Source: Todiramphus chloris collaris
Lineage: Eukaryota; Chordata; Aves; Coraciiformes; Alcedinidae
Direction: 5' to 3'
Assembly: GCA_025345505.1 (NCBI GenBank)
Contig: JANVCC010000010.1
Span: forward strand, 45,271,738 to 45,335,737
Length of the DNA: 64,000 nucleotides
A program made the translations under genes and the position numbers. The notes under the pieces were generated by a model, which had not been told where the DNA came from, ran no database searches, and saw only the letters and a program-made list of their open reading frames with translations. Positions 11,089-22,894 of this stretch are shown here, in pieces. Positions within the stretch are counted from its first letter, which is position 1. Each line of letters begins with the position of its first letter.

Positions 11089-13938
11089 CATATAGAGAAA
11101 TTATATTTTTGTAATGAAATATTTTAGTTCATAGTCCTTGAATTACATATTTGGCACCCTGCTTTCCACAAAAAACTTCACATTGTTGATTTACAATGCT
11201 TTGGGTAACAGGAAATGGCTGCATTTTACTTCTACTGCTGAGCTGCTACATTGTGTTTGTTATTTCTGAGTAGTAAACAGCCATCACTTTTACTTGCATA
11301 TACACGTATATGTGTATAACCACCTTAAAATAACTACATAGGGACTCATTTGTTTCATTCACCTTCTCCCTCATTTCTTGACTCGATATTTCTGTGTTTT
11401 CATAGCAGCTTGGTCTGAGTTTAATAATGTATTACCAGCGTCCATTATGAGATAAATGCTTCTGTTAGCTTTGTTATTTAAAAAAAAACGCGTATCAGTA
11501 GGCTAAAATGTAATCTATTCCTTAAAATACTGAAATGAATGTTGAGCAAGTTACTTAAAACTCTGCATGAATACACTATTGGAATTAGGCCCTAAGGGAA
11601 AGCCAAGGTTTAATGGTTATACACATAACACTGATACATTTCCTTACACACAGCATTCAAGAGAATAAATTCCATGCTGAGTGTTTCTGAAGTGCTACTT
11701 TAGTTGAAGCAAAGAAAAAATTGGTATCTTTTTATGACCCCAACCACTTCTTATGGGAACAAATTCTACGTTTGAGCTTAGTACTAATCTGTGTTCATAA
11801 TAATCATCAAAAGCACAAGTGAAAAGGAAATTGAATGAAGACTTTAAAAGATGTGTCTTTAGTTTCTTTCCATCTAAATTATAATAAAAAAATATTTTGA
11901 AATGGTAATAAATATTTTTAAATTAATTATTTTTCAGTCTGTACTTTGTTGACAAGAGTTACCATAGCACTAGGCATAATAGAAACTGAGGAAATAAAAT
12001 TTATTTGAAATTCTGCTATTGTTTGGGGTTTATTTTTATAGAAAGAAAGATTATTTCCTTCAAAGGAAGTCAGAGCTATGTCATACCTGACAAACTTAGG
12101 TTAATGCAGTGATATTGACTATGAAGTTACTGACCATGTGTAACTTAAAAGATACAGGAAATACATTCCTACTTAGCATAGGGCTTCCACTACTGTATAT
12201 CTATGTGTATTTATGCAGCTTACACATTTAAATATGCCTGTGCCTGTATAATTTAATCTTTCTATCTTTTTTGATTAAGACATTACTCTCTTTCCTTTTT
12301 TTGTTGCCCTACTGTAAGAAAATTTACTAAAAAAGGCCAAGACTTTTTCATATACAGAGCGATTTCACGAAGAAAAAAACTTATAAACAAGCTTATTCTG
12401 TTCTAGCATTTGGCTAGTCAAAGTTAATGGAAAACTTTTACTGACTGTAGAGGTGGAAAGACAATCCTAAGAATACATTAGAATTCTAAAAATGCTTTCT
12501 TAAAATTTGCTAAAAATACAGGTCTAAAGACCAAATTAAGGAATTCAAGATGTTTGACCATTTAAACACAGATAGAACTTATATTGTAGTCATTACACAG
12601 AAGTGATTCAGAAACAATTCTAATCACACTATATAATGGGAAAGAAAGCCTTTGAATTATTTTTTTTTATATAAATCACACCTTCATACATGAAGACAAA
12701 ACCAAAATGATCAAAATAACACTAAAGGATGGGAGGCATGACCATTCATTACCTAACTTTCATTTTTTTCCTCCTGGGGGTCATACTTTGAAGAAGTTTC
12801 AACTAACAAAGGTAGGGGTAGATTATATGTAATAACATGTGAAATTAATATAATGGTGCTTCTTATGTCACTTAATACACAACGTTAATAAAAGTACTTT
12901 TAGACATTTGTTTTATATCATAAAAGCACAAATCCTGGACATTCTCAGGAATCTCCCATTAATTAAAAAGTGAAAAGTATTGTTTTGCTTTTTTTTATGT
13001 GATACAGCTGTGTTAATTTGCAGTTACAAATGTCAAGGGCTCTTATGGTAAGTATTTTTATTTTGTATTTTCTTTCATATATCCTCTCTTAAGAGTTACA
13101 TTTTTATTCAAACATGAATGATTTTGCTAGAACCACCACAGGTATAAATGAAAATTCAATGAAGCTCAATTAGGAGACAATTTTAAATTACTTCTGTATA
13201 AACAAGCTGTATTTCTTATTTACTTTCTTATTTATTTTATGTGGAAAGAAAGAAAGTGAAGGGCTGTTACTAAAGACTATTGCAAAATGTGATATTATCT
13301 CTGTCTCAGCAGGAATTGCAGGAATAAAAACAAAACTCACATATTTTTACACAAAAAAAGCTACTAATTGAAAAGTGTCCCACTGTTTCATCTATTTTGA
13401 CTGCATGTAATATACTAATCCACTTTTGTTTATAGATGAAAATAATCAGCAATTACACTAAACCTTCCAAGCCACACTGTTAGGATGATATACAATCTGT
13501 TCATAAATAACCCTTTCTTCTCTATTTTCCCTGAAATTTTTTTAAAGTAGATCAAGGAGACACAACATTTAGGTATCACCACAAAAAGCAAAAGGGTTTT
13601 GTGTCATATTAGAGATGAAGCATTAGTGATGGCCTTTTGCAGGTATTATACAGCACCAGAAACTATCCCTTTAATCTTTTCTAAAGTTGTGTCTGACAGA
13701 TAAAATTGTTAGCTTCAATAACCTTACAATTCTTTTGGACCACTCAATTAGGGCCATTTTGAGCATTTTGGACCATGACAAGTTAAATAGGCACACTATA
13801 CAAAAAAAGCCCAGGAGAAACAAGCGTGAGTGATCACAGTTCCTTCCAACTCTTGTGGAAAGCAAGCTAGCTTCCAGACTTAGTGTGGAATGCTACTGAT
13901 TTGCTCCATACTTAACACCTCTTCCTTTCTTTTTGCAG

Positions 13939-14035
13939 CATCTTATCTTCAAGAGACTACCAATAATATCTTCAGACGCTTTAGGCAAATATTACAGTAT
14001 TAGCCATGATACTACAGTATGAAGGAGGACTAGCA
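13939..14035 (+). other. Candidate non-coding exon (weak)
   Basis: A strong-looking acceptor (pyrimidine-rich tract ending TTTTTGCAG at 13938) is followed after 97 bases by a GTAAG donor at 14036. No reading frame is open through the whole segment, so if it is an exon it would be a non-coding or terminal one. Splice-like motifs of this quality occur by chance in 64 kb of AT-rich DNA. Confidence 0.12.
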
Positions 14036-15756
14036 GTAAGATTTCTTGGACAATCACAAAGTCAGATGATCTGCCTTACCATGTAACATATTACGTGAGT
14101 TTTAAGTCTCAGTTTTATTTTGTAAGAAATAATTCCTCCTGTTGACCTGAGCACTTAAAGAGCTGATCTACAGTATTGCTCATTTGAAACCTCTGTTGAG
14201 AATAACATAATCATTCAATTGTGGGAGCAGAATAAATGTTAGAATCCATAAATTCTACCACACCTGGGTGATAAAAAATTTTCATATTCTGCAAAGTCAG
14301 TGAAAGAAGCAGAGGAATACTTATATGTCTGATATTGGGGGAGAGGCAAGAAGAGGGTTGATACATACTATCATCATAACTGGTTTATTTCATTGTTTCA
14401 AAGTAGTTCTATAATAAACACAATAAGAACACTGTAAGTTCTCTCATGGTTAAGATTTATCAAGGATAAAGGAAAATGAAATGCAACCCTTTCTTCTTTT
14501 CTTTTTTTCTGTGGTCCAGAGCATGGATTTAAATCAAAATTTGGAGTGAGGTTGCCTGACAGCTCTATGAAAGGCCTCTAACATTTTTAGCTTTGTGTGG
14601 AATATAGAGAGTCAGTTATGGCCTCTGTTTCATGTATTAAAAGGAAAGGGAACATGGATAGTAAGAATAATTCTATATGCATAGAAAAAGGAAGGTGATA
14701 CAGGCTATAGTGAAGATACTATGAACCTAACATGGGTAATGTAGGTAACTTACAATAATGAGTGTAGTTCTTAGATGCTGTGTCTATACAGTAATAATTA
14801 AAAGAGGAACTGTTAATTTTGGAATTCCTTTACATTCAGTTCTAGTGATTTTAGATTTCCTACACCTTTTTTCACAGCAGTGGGGAAGGAGACACCTAAA
14901 ACATAGAGCCAAAGATCCCACAAACCCCTTATCTCACAGCAAATTTGCAAACAGTATTAAAGTGTTTGGGTTTTATGGAAGATTGGTTTGGTGGGTTTCA
15001 AAAACAGCTACTTCTTATCTTCCTTGAGACATTAATTTATTTCATGTAAAACAGGAAAGATGACCACTATCAAGAGAAAAACATGATGGAAAACACACAT
15101 TTGATTAATCCGTGTCTCAAAGCATTAATATGCATTCACCAACTATGCTTATTAATTTAACAGTATGCTTTCCCCTAATGCATTTTTATGCTATCCAGGG
15201 AATGATTGCAACAATAAATCCAACTTAAAATCACAGGCATTGATTCTTTACTTTTCAGAATCAGTCTTTGCATAGTTATAGACCACTGAAGTTGAATCCA
15301 CAATATCAGAAGGCATTATCCTCATACAAGAAAACAATTTCTCATCTCTTCAAGGAAAAAAAAAAGTACAATAATTTCAGATGTAATTACAGGTTTGTCT
15401 TTCAAAATTTTGAGCCCTAATCCAAAATTCAAAATACTTTTACAAAAATACTTTTGGAATAGGTGTGGAAATAATAAGAAATCTGTTATGAAAGTAAGGT
15501 CCTTGGACTTACCTTGTCACATGTTTTTATGAAAACTCTCAAAACCACTGTTTATTCTGGTAGAAAACTATAAAAGATATTTTAATTAAGTATTTATAAA
15601 ACAATAAAAGTTTAAAAATTCAAAATATTACTGCATTGACACTTTTACCAATTCCATATTTTATAACTTGCATAGTAAAAAAGTGATAAAGAACACTATG
15701 GTTGTCTTTTTTTTTTTCTTTCAATTATTATAATTTAGATATTTTTCACATTACAG

Positions 15757-15881
15757 ATATGGCAGAAAATTAGTAGCATAACTGATGAAGAAGCTTTGGT
15801 GTTCCAGATTGCTCTTCAGGTCACAGTAGATAAAGTTCTTGAATCCAGTAAAGAATCTAGATTAAAAAAATGTGTTGATTT
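15757..15881 (+). other. Candidate internal exon (weak)
   Basis: A pyrimidine-rich tract ending TTACAG (15751-15756) precedes a 125-base segment, and a consensus-like GTGAGT donor starts at 15882. The frame starting at 15757 is open across the whole segment (41 codons plus 2 bases) and has an amphipathic helix-like core, SITDEEALVFQIALQVTVDK. I do not recognise the peptide. An open frame of this length is not rare by chance, so the case rests on the splice sites on both sides. It could also be a non-coding RNA exon or nothing. Confidence 0.15.
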
Positions 15882-16579
15882 GTGAGTAGAGAATAAATAA
15901 ACCAACAGAAATGCTATATACAAAACTGAAATTGATTCTATACAGTACCTCAGAAGGGTGCGGATATAAAGCTAAGATGTGGACGGCAACTAAAGGAAAC
16001 ATCGAAGAAGGGAATGTTGTATAAATAACGCAAAATGTATTGGAAATGGAGAAAAGAGAAAAAGGGGGGATGATGTAGAGGGTTTTTTCTTTAATGCTGC
16101 TGCATGTTTTATAACTAGATTTAAAGAATAATACAGAGAAGATTTATCAAATGCATTATATTTATACACAATTTAGTCAGGAAAACTGCAAAGACTAATA
16201 TCAAATACAGAATCAAAGTTTTAGATTACCATGTTACTCCTTTTCTCTTCCTCAGCAATATGGTACTGACAAAGAAAGTACTTTCAGAACAGTATAACTA
16301 CCTTAGGCAGCTTAACTGTGAAGTAGTTTTCAAACAAACTCCTGACTAAAGAATGGAAATGAGCCAAGTACTGAGAGAATCGTAAGAAAAAAAAAATAAA
16401 TCTAAAGCTAAAAAAATGCTAATTATCTAGAATAATCTCTATCTTGCTGAATATGAATTTGTGAGAGGGGAATAAAGCTAATGTGTTGGCTTCGGCAATG
16501 TGCACAGTAAAAATTTATAAAATAAATGAAAATGTTTGGGTTCAGTGTAGCATAAAGAAACATCATCATTATTATAATG

Positions 16580-17535
16580 GGAGGGGTTCCTGAGGAATGG
16601 AAGAAGGCCAGCATAACTCCAGTCTTGTTCCCCAGGGGTCAGTACTGGGCCCAGTCTTATTCAACATTTTCATCAATGACCTGGATGAAGGGATAGAGTG
16701 TACCTTCAGCAAGTTTGCTGATGATGGGAGGAGTAGCTGATACACCAGAAGGTTGTGCTGCCATTCAGCAAGATCTGGACAGACTGGAGAGCTGGGCAAA
16801 GGGGAACTAAATGATGGGCAAGAGCAGAGTCCTATACCTGGGGAGGACCACCATGTAACAGTATGGATCAGGGGTAGACCTGCTAGAAAGCAGCTTCATG
16901 GGGAATGACCTGGGAGTCCTCATGGACAATAAGTTATCCATGGAACAGCGATGTGCCCTTGTGGCCAAGAAGGCCAATGGTATCCCGTAGTGCATTAAGA
17001 GTGTGGCCAGCAGGTCGAGGGAAGTTCTCCTCCCCTCTTCTTTGCCCTAGTAAGACCACATCTGGAGTATTGTATCCAGTTCTGGTCTCCCCAGTTCAAG
17101 ACAGCCAGGGAACTACTAGAGACTGTCCAATGGAGAGATACAACGATGATTAAGGGACTGGAACATCTCTGGAAAAGAGAAGGCTGAGTGGGCATCTTAC
17201 TAATGTTTACAACTATCTGAAGGGTGGGTGTCAAGTGGAAGGGGCTGGTCTCTTTTCAGTGGTGCCCTGTGATAGGATGAGGGGCAGTCGTCACAAACTG
17301 GAACACAGGTAGTTCCACTTCAACATGAAGAAAAAATTCTTTACTGTGAGGGTGACAGAGCACCGGAACAGGCTGCCTGGGGAGGTTGTGGAGTCTCCTT
17401 CTCTGGAGATTTTCAAAACCCATGTAGATCTTTTCCGGTGTGGCATGTCCTAGGTGATCCTGCTCTGGTAGGGGGTTGGACTCGATGATCTCCAGAGATC
17501 CCTTCCAAACTCTGCCAGTCTATGATTCTATGATT
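16580..17535 (+). mobile_element. CR1 LINE, 5'-truncated and internally deleted
   Basis: Plus-strand CR1 ending at a TATGATTCTATGATT tail. The first about 45 bases (CCTGAGGAATGGAAGAAGG) come from an upstream part of the reverse transcriptase. Near 16626-16630 the text jumps to the GTTCCCCAGGGGTCAGT segment that normally lies several hundred bases further on. The catalytic box follows as F-A-D-D (16714-16725). The rest continues to the 3' end through the C-terminal polymerase region, with many stops and small indels. The fingers and part of the palm are therefore missing. The copy is inactive. Confidence 0.93.
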
Positions 17536-17686
17536 ACTCACAATAAAAGCCAGGAATTTTACAGCAGATCTAATGTTTGCAACAATAATTTTATATTGTG
17601 CTTTTCTGTGAAACCATTCAGAGGGCAAATATTTAATGGAACAGTCTGCCAGCACACTAAAAGAGACAAAAAGCTGCAATACTTGA
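17536..17686. other. Short unique spacer between CR1 and microsatellite
   Basis: About 150 bases with no recognised feature. Confidence 0.5.
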
Positions 17687-17746
17687 AGGAAAGGGAAAGG
17701 GAAAGGGAAAGGGAAAGGGAAAGGGAGAAAGAAAGAAAAGAAAGAA

Positions 17747-17822
<76 letters not shown>

Positions 17823-17829
17823 AAAGAAA
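17687..17829 (+). repeat. Compound purine microsatellite (GGGAAA)n then (GAAA)n
   Basis: Roughly seven hexamer units of AAGGGA type (to about 17728) pass through a few irregular GAAAG units into more than 20 GAAA units ending near 17829. The whole 140-base tract is purine-only on the plus strand and pyrimidine-only on the minus strand. Long open frames across it on both strands are caused by the repeat and are not genes. Confidence 0.97.
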
Positions 17830-18899
17830 ACTGAAACTAGAGACAGCATGCAGGTACAGGTAAGACAAAACATTAACAGGAATAAAATGTTAAAAAAGAC
17901 ATTGACACTATACAAAATTTTGTTGAAAATAGCCTCCTCCAAATGTTTCTGTAAACAGTAGGACAGATAACATTGGTAAATGAAAATAAATAAGACAGAG
18001 ATCTGAATGTATGTATTGCATTTTAGAATCTGTCTCAACAGCACAGTACTAAAGTAGGCAACTGAAATTAAAGGTCTGTGTTTACTTCATCAGACAGACA
18101 GCAGCTTTTATAGTGGAAGTCATATAAAAATAAGTATAATTCACTAGTCTGATGTCAGAAAAGTATGATTGTACCATACAAAAAATTATACTGATCAAAA
18201 TAAAAAATTCAAAGTATCTAATAAAATCCTGCTACAACAGTCACTGAAGTTTAAGAAAAGTCAAGCAGATGTCTTATGTTTGTAAATATCTGTGATTAAT
18301 GAAAAGTGACTGTGAATCTGGTGTCCACCTTTTGCTGTCTGCTGTACTTAAATGTGGTGCCTAGCACTTCTCTGCACATCTGAATTATGATATATTGCTT
18401 TGAAACACTGCAATTCAAATAGAGTTTTTGTGCTATCTATGATACTTATGAGGAATTTCCTGGTCTATCGTGCTGGATTCTTTACAGAGAATGCCAGCAT
18501 AAACAAAGCCTGGAGGACTCCAGAGAGATAGATATGGCCAACAGATGCTCCATAAGGAAAAAGAAGGTACAGAATATAATACCTTGATCAGTGTAACTTT
18601 AATAGTACTGGAAAACTGCTGAAATATGTTCTGTCTGATGCTTTTCAATTTTCGAAAGACCAGTCATCCTTTCAAAAAGAATATCAGATTTGTTGACATG
18701 GTGTGTTATATATAAATTCACAACACTTGTTTTAATAATCTCATTGTGTTTTAGGGTCATAGGGATTCATTGCTTATTTCAATATGATCTTGAAAATTAC
18801 TAACATAGGTAATTATCAGTGAAAGATTAATATACGTGTAATAAGGATTGGTATATTTGGATATAATAATATACTACTTAAACAGCTCACGTTGGAGAC
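17830..18899. other. Unique AT-rich sequence
   Basis: Nothing recognised between the microsatellite and the next CR1. Confidence 0.5.
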
Positions 18900-19352
18900 A
18901 TGTTGCTACTGGAGAAAGTCCAGCAAATGACCATGAAGATGATTAAGAGACTGAAGCATGACTCCTCTGAGGAAAGGCTAAGAGATCTGTGACTGTTCAG
19001 ACTGGAGAAGAGAATGCTCCAGGGGATCTTGTTAATGTATATAAACAGCTGAAGGGAAGATACATTGAGGACAGAGACAGGGTCTTTTCAGTGGTGTCCA
19101 GTGATGGGACAAGAGACAAGGGGACAAACTAAGACACAAGAGGTTCTGTCTAAATATGAGGAAAAACTTTTTTACTGTGAGGGTGACTGAACACTGGAAC
19201 AGGTTGCCCAGATATGTTTTGGAGTCTCCCTCCTTGGAGGTATTCAAAAATCATCTGTACAGAGTTCTGGGCAAGTTGCTTTGGGTGACCTTGCCTGAGC
19301 ATAGGAGTAAATGAGGGTGAATGAACCAACAACTTTCTTAAATTCTAACCTT
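18900..19352 (+). mobile_element. CR1 LINE 3' fragment, older copy
   Basis: Plus-strand CR1 3' region. It starts near GAGAAAGTCCAGCAAATGACC and passes through GATGATTAAGAGACTG and TTTTTTACTGTGAGGGTGAC (19170-19190). It ends in a decayed tail without clear ATTCTATG units. It covers only the C-terminal reverse transcriptase and 3' untranslated part. Divergence is higher than in the copies at 5.1, 28.4 and 62.3 kb, and no long frame survives. Confidence 0.88.
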
Positions 19353-22330
19353 CACAGGATGACTCTTTCCTGAGTATTTTTAGTATTTCACATGGTTTCA
19401 AAGAAATGTTACCATGTTTGCCAGTCAAGAAACTTTCTCTATTCTTTTTGTCATCTTCACACAAGGCTGCTTTTCTGCTAATAGCCAACATAATCTTTCT
19501 CTACCTTCTTCAAATGTTTCTCCTATTCCACACACTGACAATTCCAGGACAAGATTAACTTGATTTCCAAATTTTAAAGACACTATTTTCAAGTCTCTAA
19601 AACCCTGTTACATTTCTGACAGAGGTAAGCATTATTATCTCAGATGGGAATGTGTCATAGTTCATATAAACAAAATGTTCAAAATAATTTGTAAAATCAA
19701 CAAAGACTATATTGCTATAGGTTAATGATCAGTATTGGCTAAAAGGCAGTGAGATTCTCAGAAGAACAATGCTTATAACTACAAAAGAAAGGACTTGAAC
19801 ATCTTTTTAAAACAAAACAAACCAGAGCAATTTCCTAGTAAGAAGGGTAGGGAATGACTTGCCAAATAATTGATGGCTGATTACAAAAGCAAGATTGGCA
19901 CATGGATTTTTTGAGAGAGCATTTTGTTGTTATTATTCAGCCTAGATTTCTAGTCTATAGGGTGGTTTCTCTGCATAACATGAAAAAAATAATATTTTTT
20001 TTCACAGATATATAACAGCCCTGACCGTTGACAAAGATCAGCTAAGATCAGTTGCATTTGTGGCTGTTAATATATTTAGAATAAAATAACCCAAAGTAAC
20101 AAGTACTTAAATTCTGTCCACTAAATAAATTATGATCTAAATTTCAAATCCTGTCCAGTTGTCATGAAAGACACCATGGTGGTTCTGTTTGTCTTTTTCA
20201 TTTGTTTTGGCAAGCAAGAAATAGTTAGTTCTATTCCTTTGGTTGAATTCCAGTTTAGTAATTAATTACATTCTGTCCACTTAAATGATCTTAGAAATTT
20301 CATGGGGAAAAGTCACTCCTCCCTTCTTCCCTAAATGTAACATATTGCTGCTTTCTACTGTTCAAATACCAAACTCATTATATCCTAAGGCCATGTCTGA
20401 GCAAACAGAATGAGGTCTAAATGAACCTCTTTTACAGGGAGTGCTTAGGGATTTCTCTTGAAGACAATGTTCTAGACATACAGAATGAAATTGTTATCAG
20501 TAGAAAATAGGAAGGCTTTACTTTCAAAAACATTTTGTTAGCAATGTTCAAACTGTGTTCTAAAATGTGTTTTCTTGTTTATTAGAAGCAGAAAAAAGTT
20601 TAAAATATGACAAAATGTAAAAGAAATTCTGATTCCTAACTTTTCTTGTCTTTTTTTTCTGTGCAATATCACAGTCTAACAAAGGTGCAGGTGAAGATTA
20701 ATTTACCCTATTGCACTGTTTTCAGCAAAGTGTTACTTTTTAGTTTTTGTCATTTATCAGAAAGAAATCTCTAGTTGTCACTAATCTTCTGAGGATCAAA
20801 GGGCTGGTGAAATTGCAGGAAGCATCAAAACAGACCTTCTGTGAAATTTTATTTTCTTCTCTAAGAGTTCTTTTGAAACTTCAAATATCTCACTCCTCTA
20901 CTCAGTTCTGTGTCCCATACTGAGATAAGAGATCTAGATGTTACAGGCTAAGATCTAAGGTACAATATATGCCCGATACTGAATGACAAATGAAATCCTT
21001 CTCTTTGATGAGGGAAATGTGTTTTCAAGGCTACAGAATTGCAAAACATACATTTGATAAGCAGGAAGTTTTTAGTTCACTTTCCAAAATTAAAAGAATT
21101 ATTGTCAACACAACAGAATAAATTAGTAGGAAATCATGGGAATGATTGATGCTCTGAGAAGATGCTGGCGTTTAAGCATTATCAGACTTCAGAAAGACAG
21201 TAGTGACAAATCAAATAAATTTCAGAAAAACAACAAGGCCAGATACTACAGTTAATTTATACACAAAAATCTTGGGAATCCAGTATTATGAGAGTTTTAA
21301 ATTCAAGCCTTGAAACTTCTCCTTTAAAAGGGTAAGCTATCTCATGCATAAACCTAACCTTATCATCCTTTGAAATAAAATACTGCTGTCATCAAGATCC
21401 TGCTAGAAACAACATGTGTCAGACAAATAATTTTTGTATCAATCAAATCACATGAATGGTTAGGCAACTGTAAGACCATATGATGCTGCCCGTTCTCCCT
21501 AGGCCATCATATTATTACCATTCTGTTCTTTTTTTTTTTTTCCTTGTCATCACTGACATTACTTAAAATAGAAAGGAAGATACCTATGAGTGAGTTTTAT
21601 ATCCACAATTTTTTTAGGTGGCATGCAGCTACCCAAGTCTGAGAAATGTTTGAAAAAGAGCTTTTATCAATAAAGATTCCTAGCTGCTTAAAGTTCAGTT
21701 ATTACACATAACACAGATAACTGGTCACAGATAAGCAAACAAACCCTCTCCTCACTTAGACTCTAGGCATTCCTTGCCAATCCAGCAAGGTGTCAGAGAT
21801 TACCCAAATCCTGGAAGTAAATTATTTTGCAGAATAAGGCTTTCCACCTACTATTCCCCAAAAAAGTTCCATAACATTTGACTACAGCCTAGTCTGAGTT
21901 TACAGGACATTCTCCATTTTTACCAGGTAAAATTGTATAATTGTGTAGAATTCAAAATAGGCACATGAGAAAAAGCATCATTACCTTCTAGCACAATGAT
22001 CCATTTGTTCAGAGTGTCAGGGATCCAGGATTTTGTTTCCTTGAGCTATTTGCCATTGACAGTATTAACAAAGGTATATTGGTTTATGAACTAATATTAC
22101 TGTGCAGAAAATATATGACTCTAAAGGTATATATATATAAGCTGAGATAAAGACAGGCTTTATTCAGGATGTGAGTCTCAAGCCAGGGCCAGTGAGCCTG
22201 CATTCAGTATTGCAACATGAAATTTCACAATGTCTCTGTAATTCTAAGCTTAGATGCCACTGAAAATCAACACCAACCTTAGACTTGCTCCCAAAGTGGA
22301 TGTAACCAAGATGCTAGCAAGTATCTAACA
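19353..22330. other. Unique AT-rich sequence
   Basis: No gene or certain repeat. On the minus strand, 22140-22180 reads AATAAAGCCTGTCTTTATC, which resembles the poly(A) region of an LTR, but I could not find LTR ends around it. Confidence 0.45.
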
Positions 22331-22894
22331 GTACCTTGGTCTGCATTAGGCAAAGTATTGCCAACAGGTCAAGGGAGGGGTTTCCTTCCCACTACTCAGA
22401 ACTGGTTAGGCCACATTTGGAGTACTGGGTCCAGTTCTGGGATCCCCCAGTTCAAGACAGACACGGACATACCAGAGAGGATCAGACAAAAGACCATGAA
22501 GATGATTAAAAGACTAGAATATCTCTCCTATAAGGAGAGGTTGAGATAGCTGATACTGTTCAATTTGTAGTAGAAAAGGCTCAGAGTTCTCATCAATGTG
22601 TACAAATACGTGAAGGGCAGGTGTACGGAAGACATAACTTGTCTCTTTTCAGTGGTGCACAGTGTCAGGACAAGAGGCAATAGACACAAAATAATGCACT
22701 GGAAGGTCCCTCTGAACATCAGGAAACACTTTTTACTCTTGCACAGTCTAATCAGGGAAGTTGTGGAGTCTCTATCCTTGGAGATATTCAAAAGCCATCT
22801 GGACACAGTTCTGGCCAACTGACTCTGGATCATCTTGTTTGAGCAGGAAGGGATGCCATAGGTGCCTACCAAACTTAACCATTCTCTGATTCTT
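22331..22894 (+). mobile_element. CR1 LINE 3' fragment
   Basis: Plus-strand CR1 from the CTGCATTAGGCAAAGTATTG segment to a decayed AACCATTCTCTGATTCT tail. A deletion near 22740-22745 removes the piece that normally separates the ACACTTTTTACT motif from GGGAAGTTGTGGAGTCTC. A 74-codon plus-strand frame (22598-22822) is a remnant of the CR1 polymerase C-terminus. 5'-truncated and inactive. Confidence 0.9.

Larger units (their letters stand above)
6048..16579. other. 10.5 kb of AT-rich sequence with no recognised gene or interspersed repeat
   Basis: I read both strands and found no protein domain or identifiable transposon. The stretch includes short homopolymer runs (6883-6896, 8861-8875, 9423-9437). 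A perfect 13-bp inverted repeat lies at 11057-11088. A slightly GC-richer block spans about 10380-10700. Two weak exon-like segments lie at 13939-14035 and 15757-15881 and are listed separately. Old, highly diverged repeats cannot be excluded by eye. Confidence 0.5.

Noticed and set aside
11282..11322. TATACACGTATATGTGTATA as a palindrome or Z-DNA element
   Set aside because: The pairing is imperfect and such alternating TA/TG patches are frequent in this base composition.
17413..18044. Long open frames on both strands (over 150 codons) across 17413-18044
   Set aside because: They are created by the (GAAA)n purine tract, which has no stop codon in the relevant frames, and do not encode a real protein.
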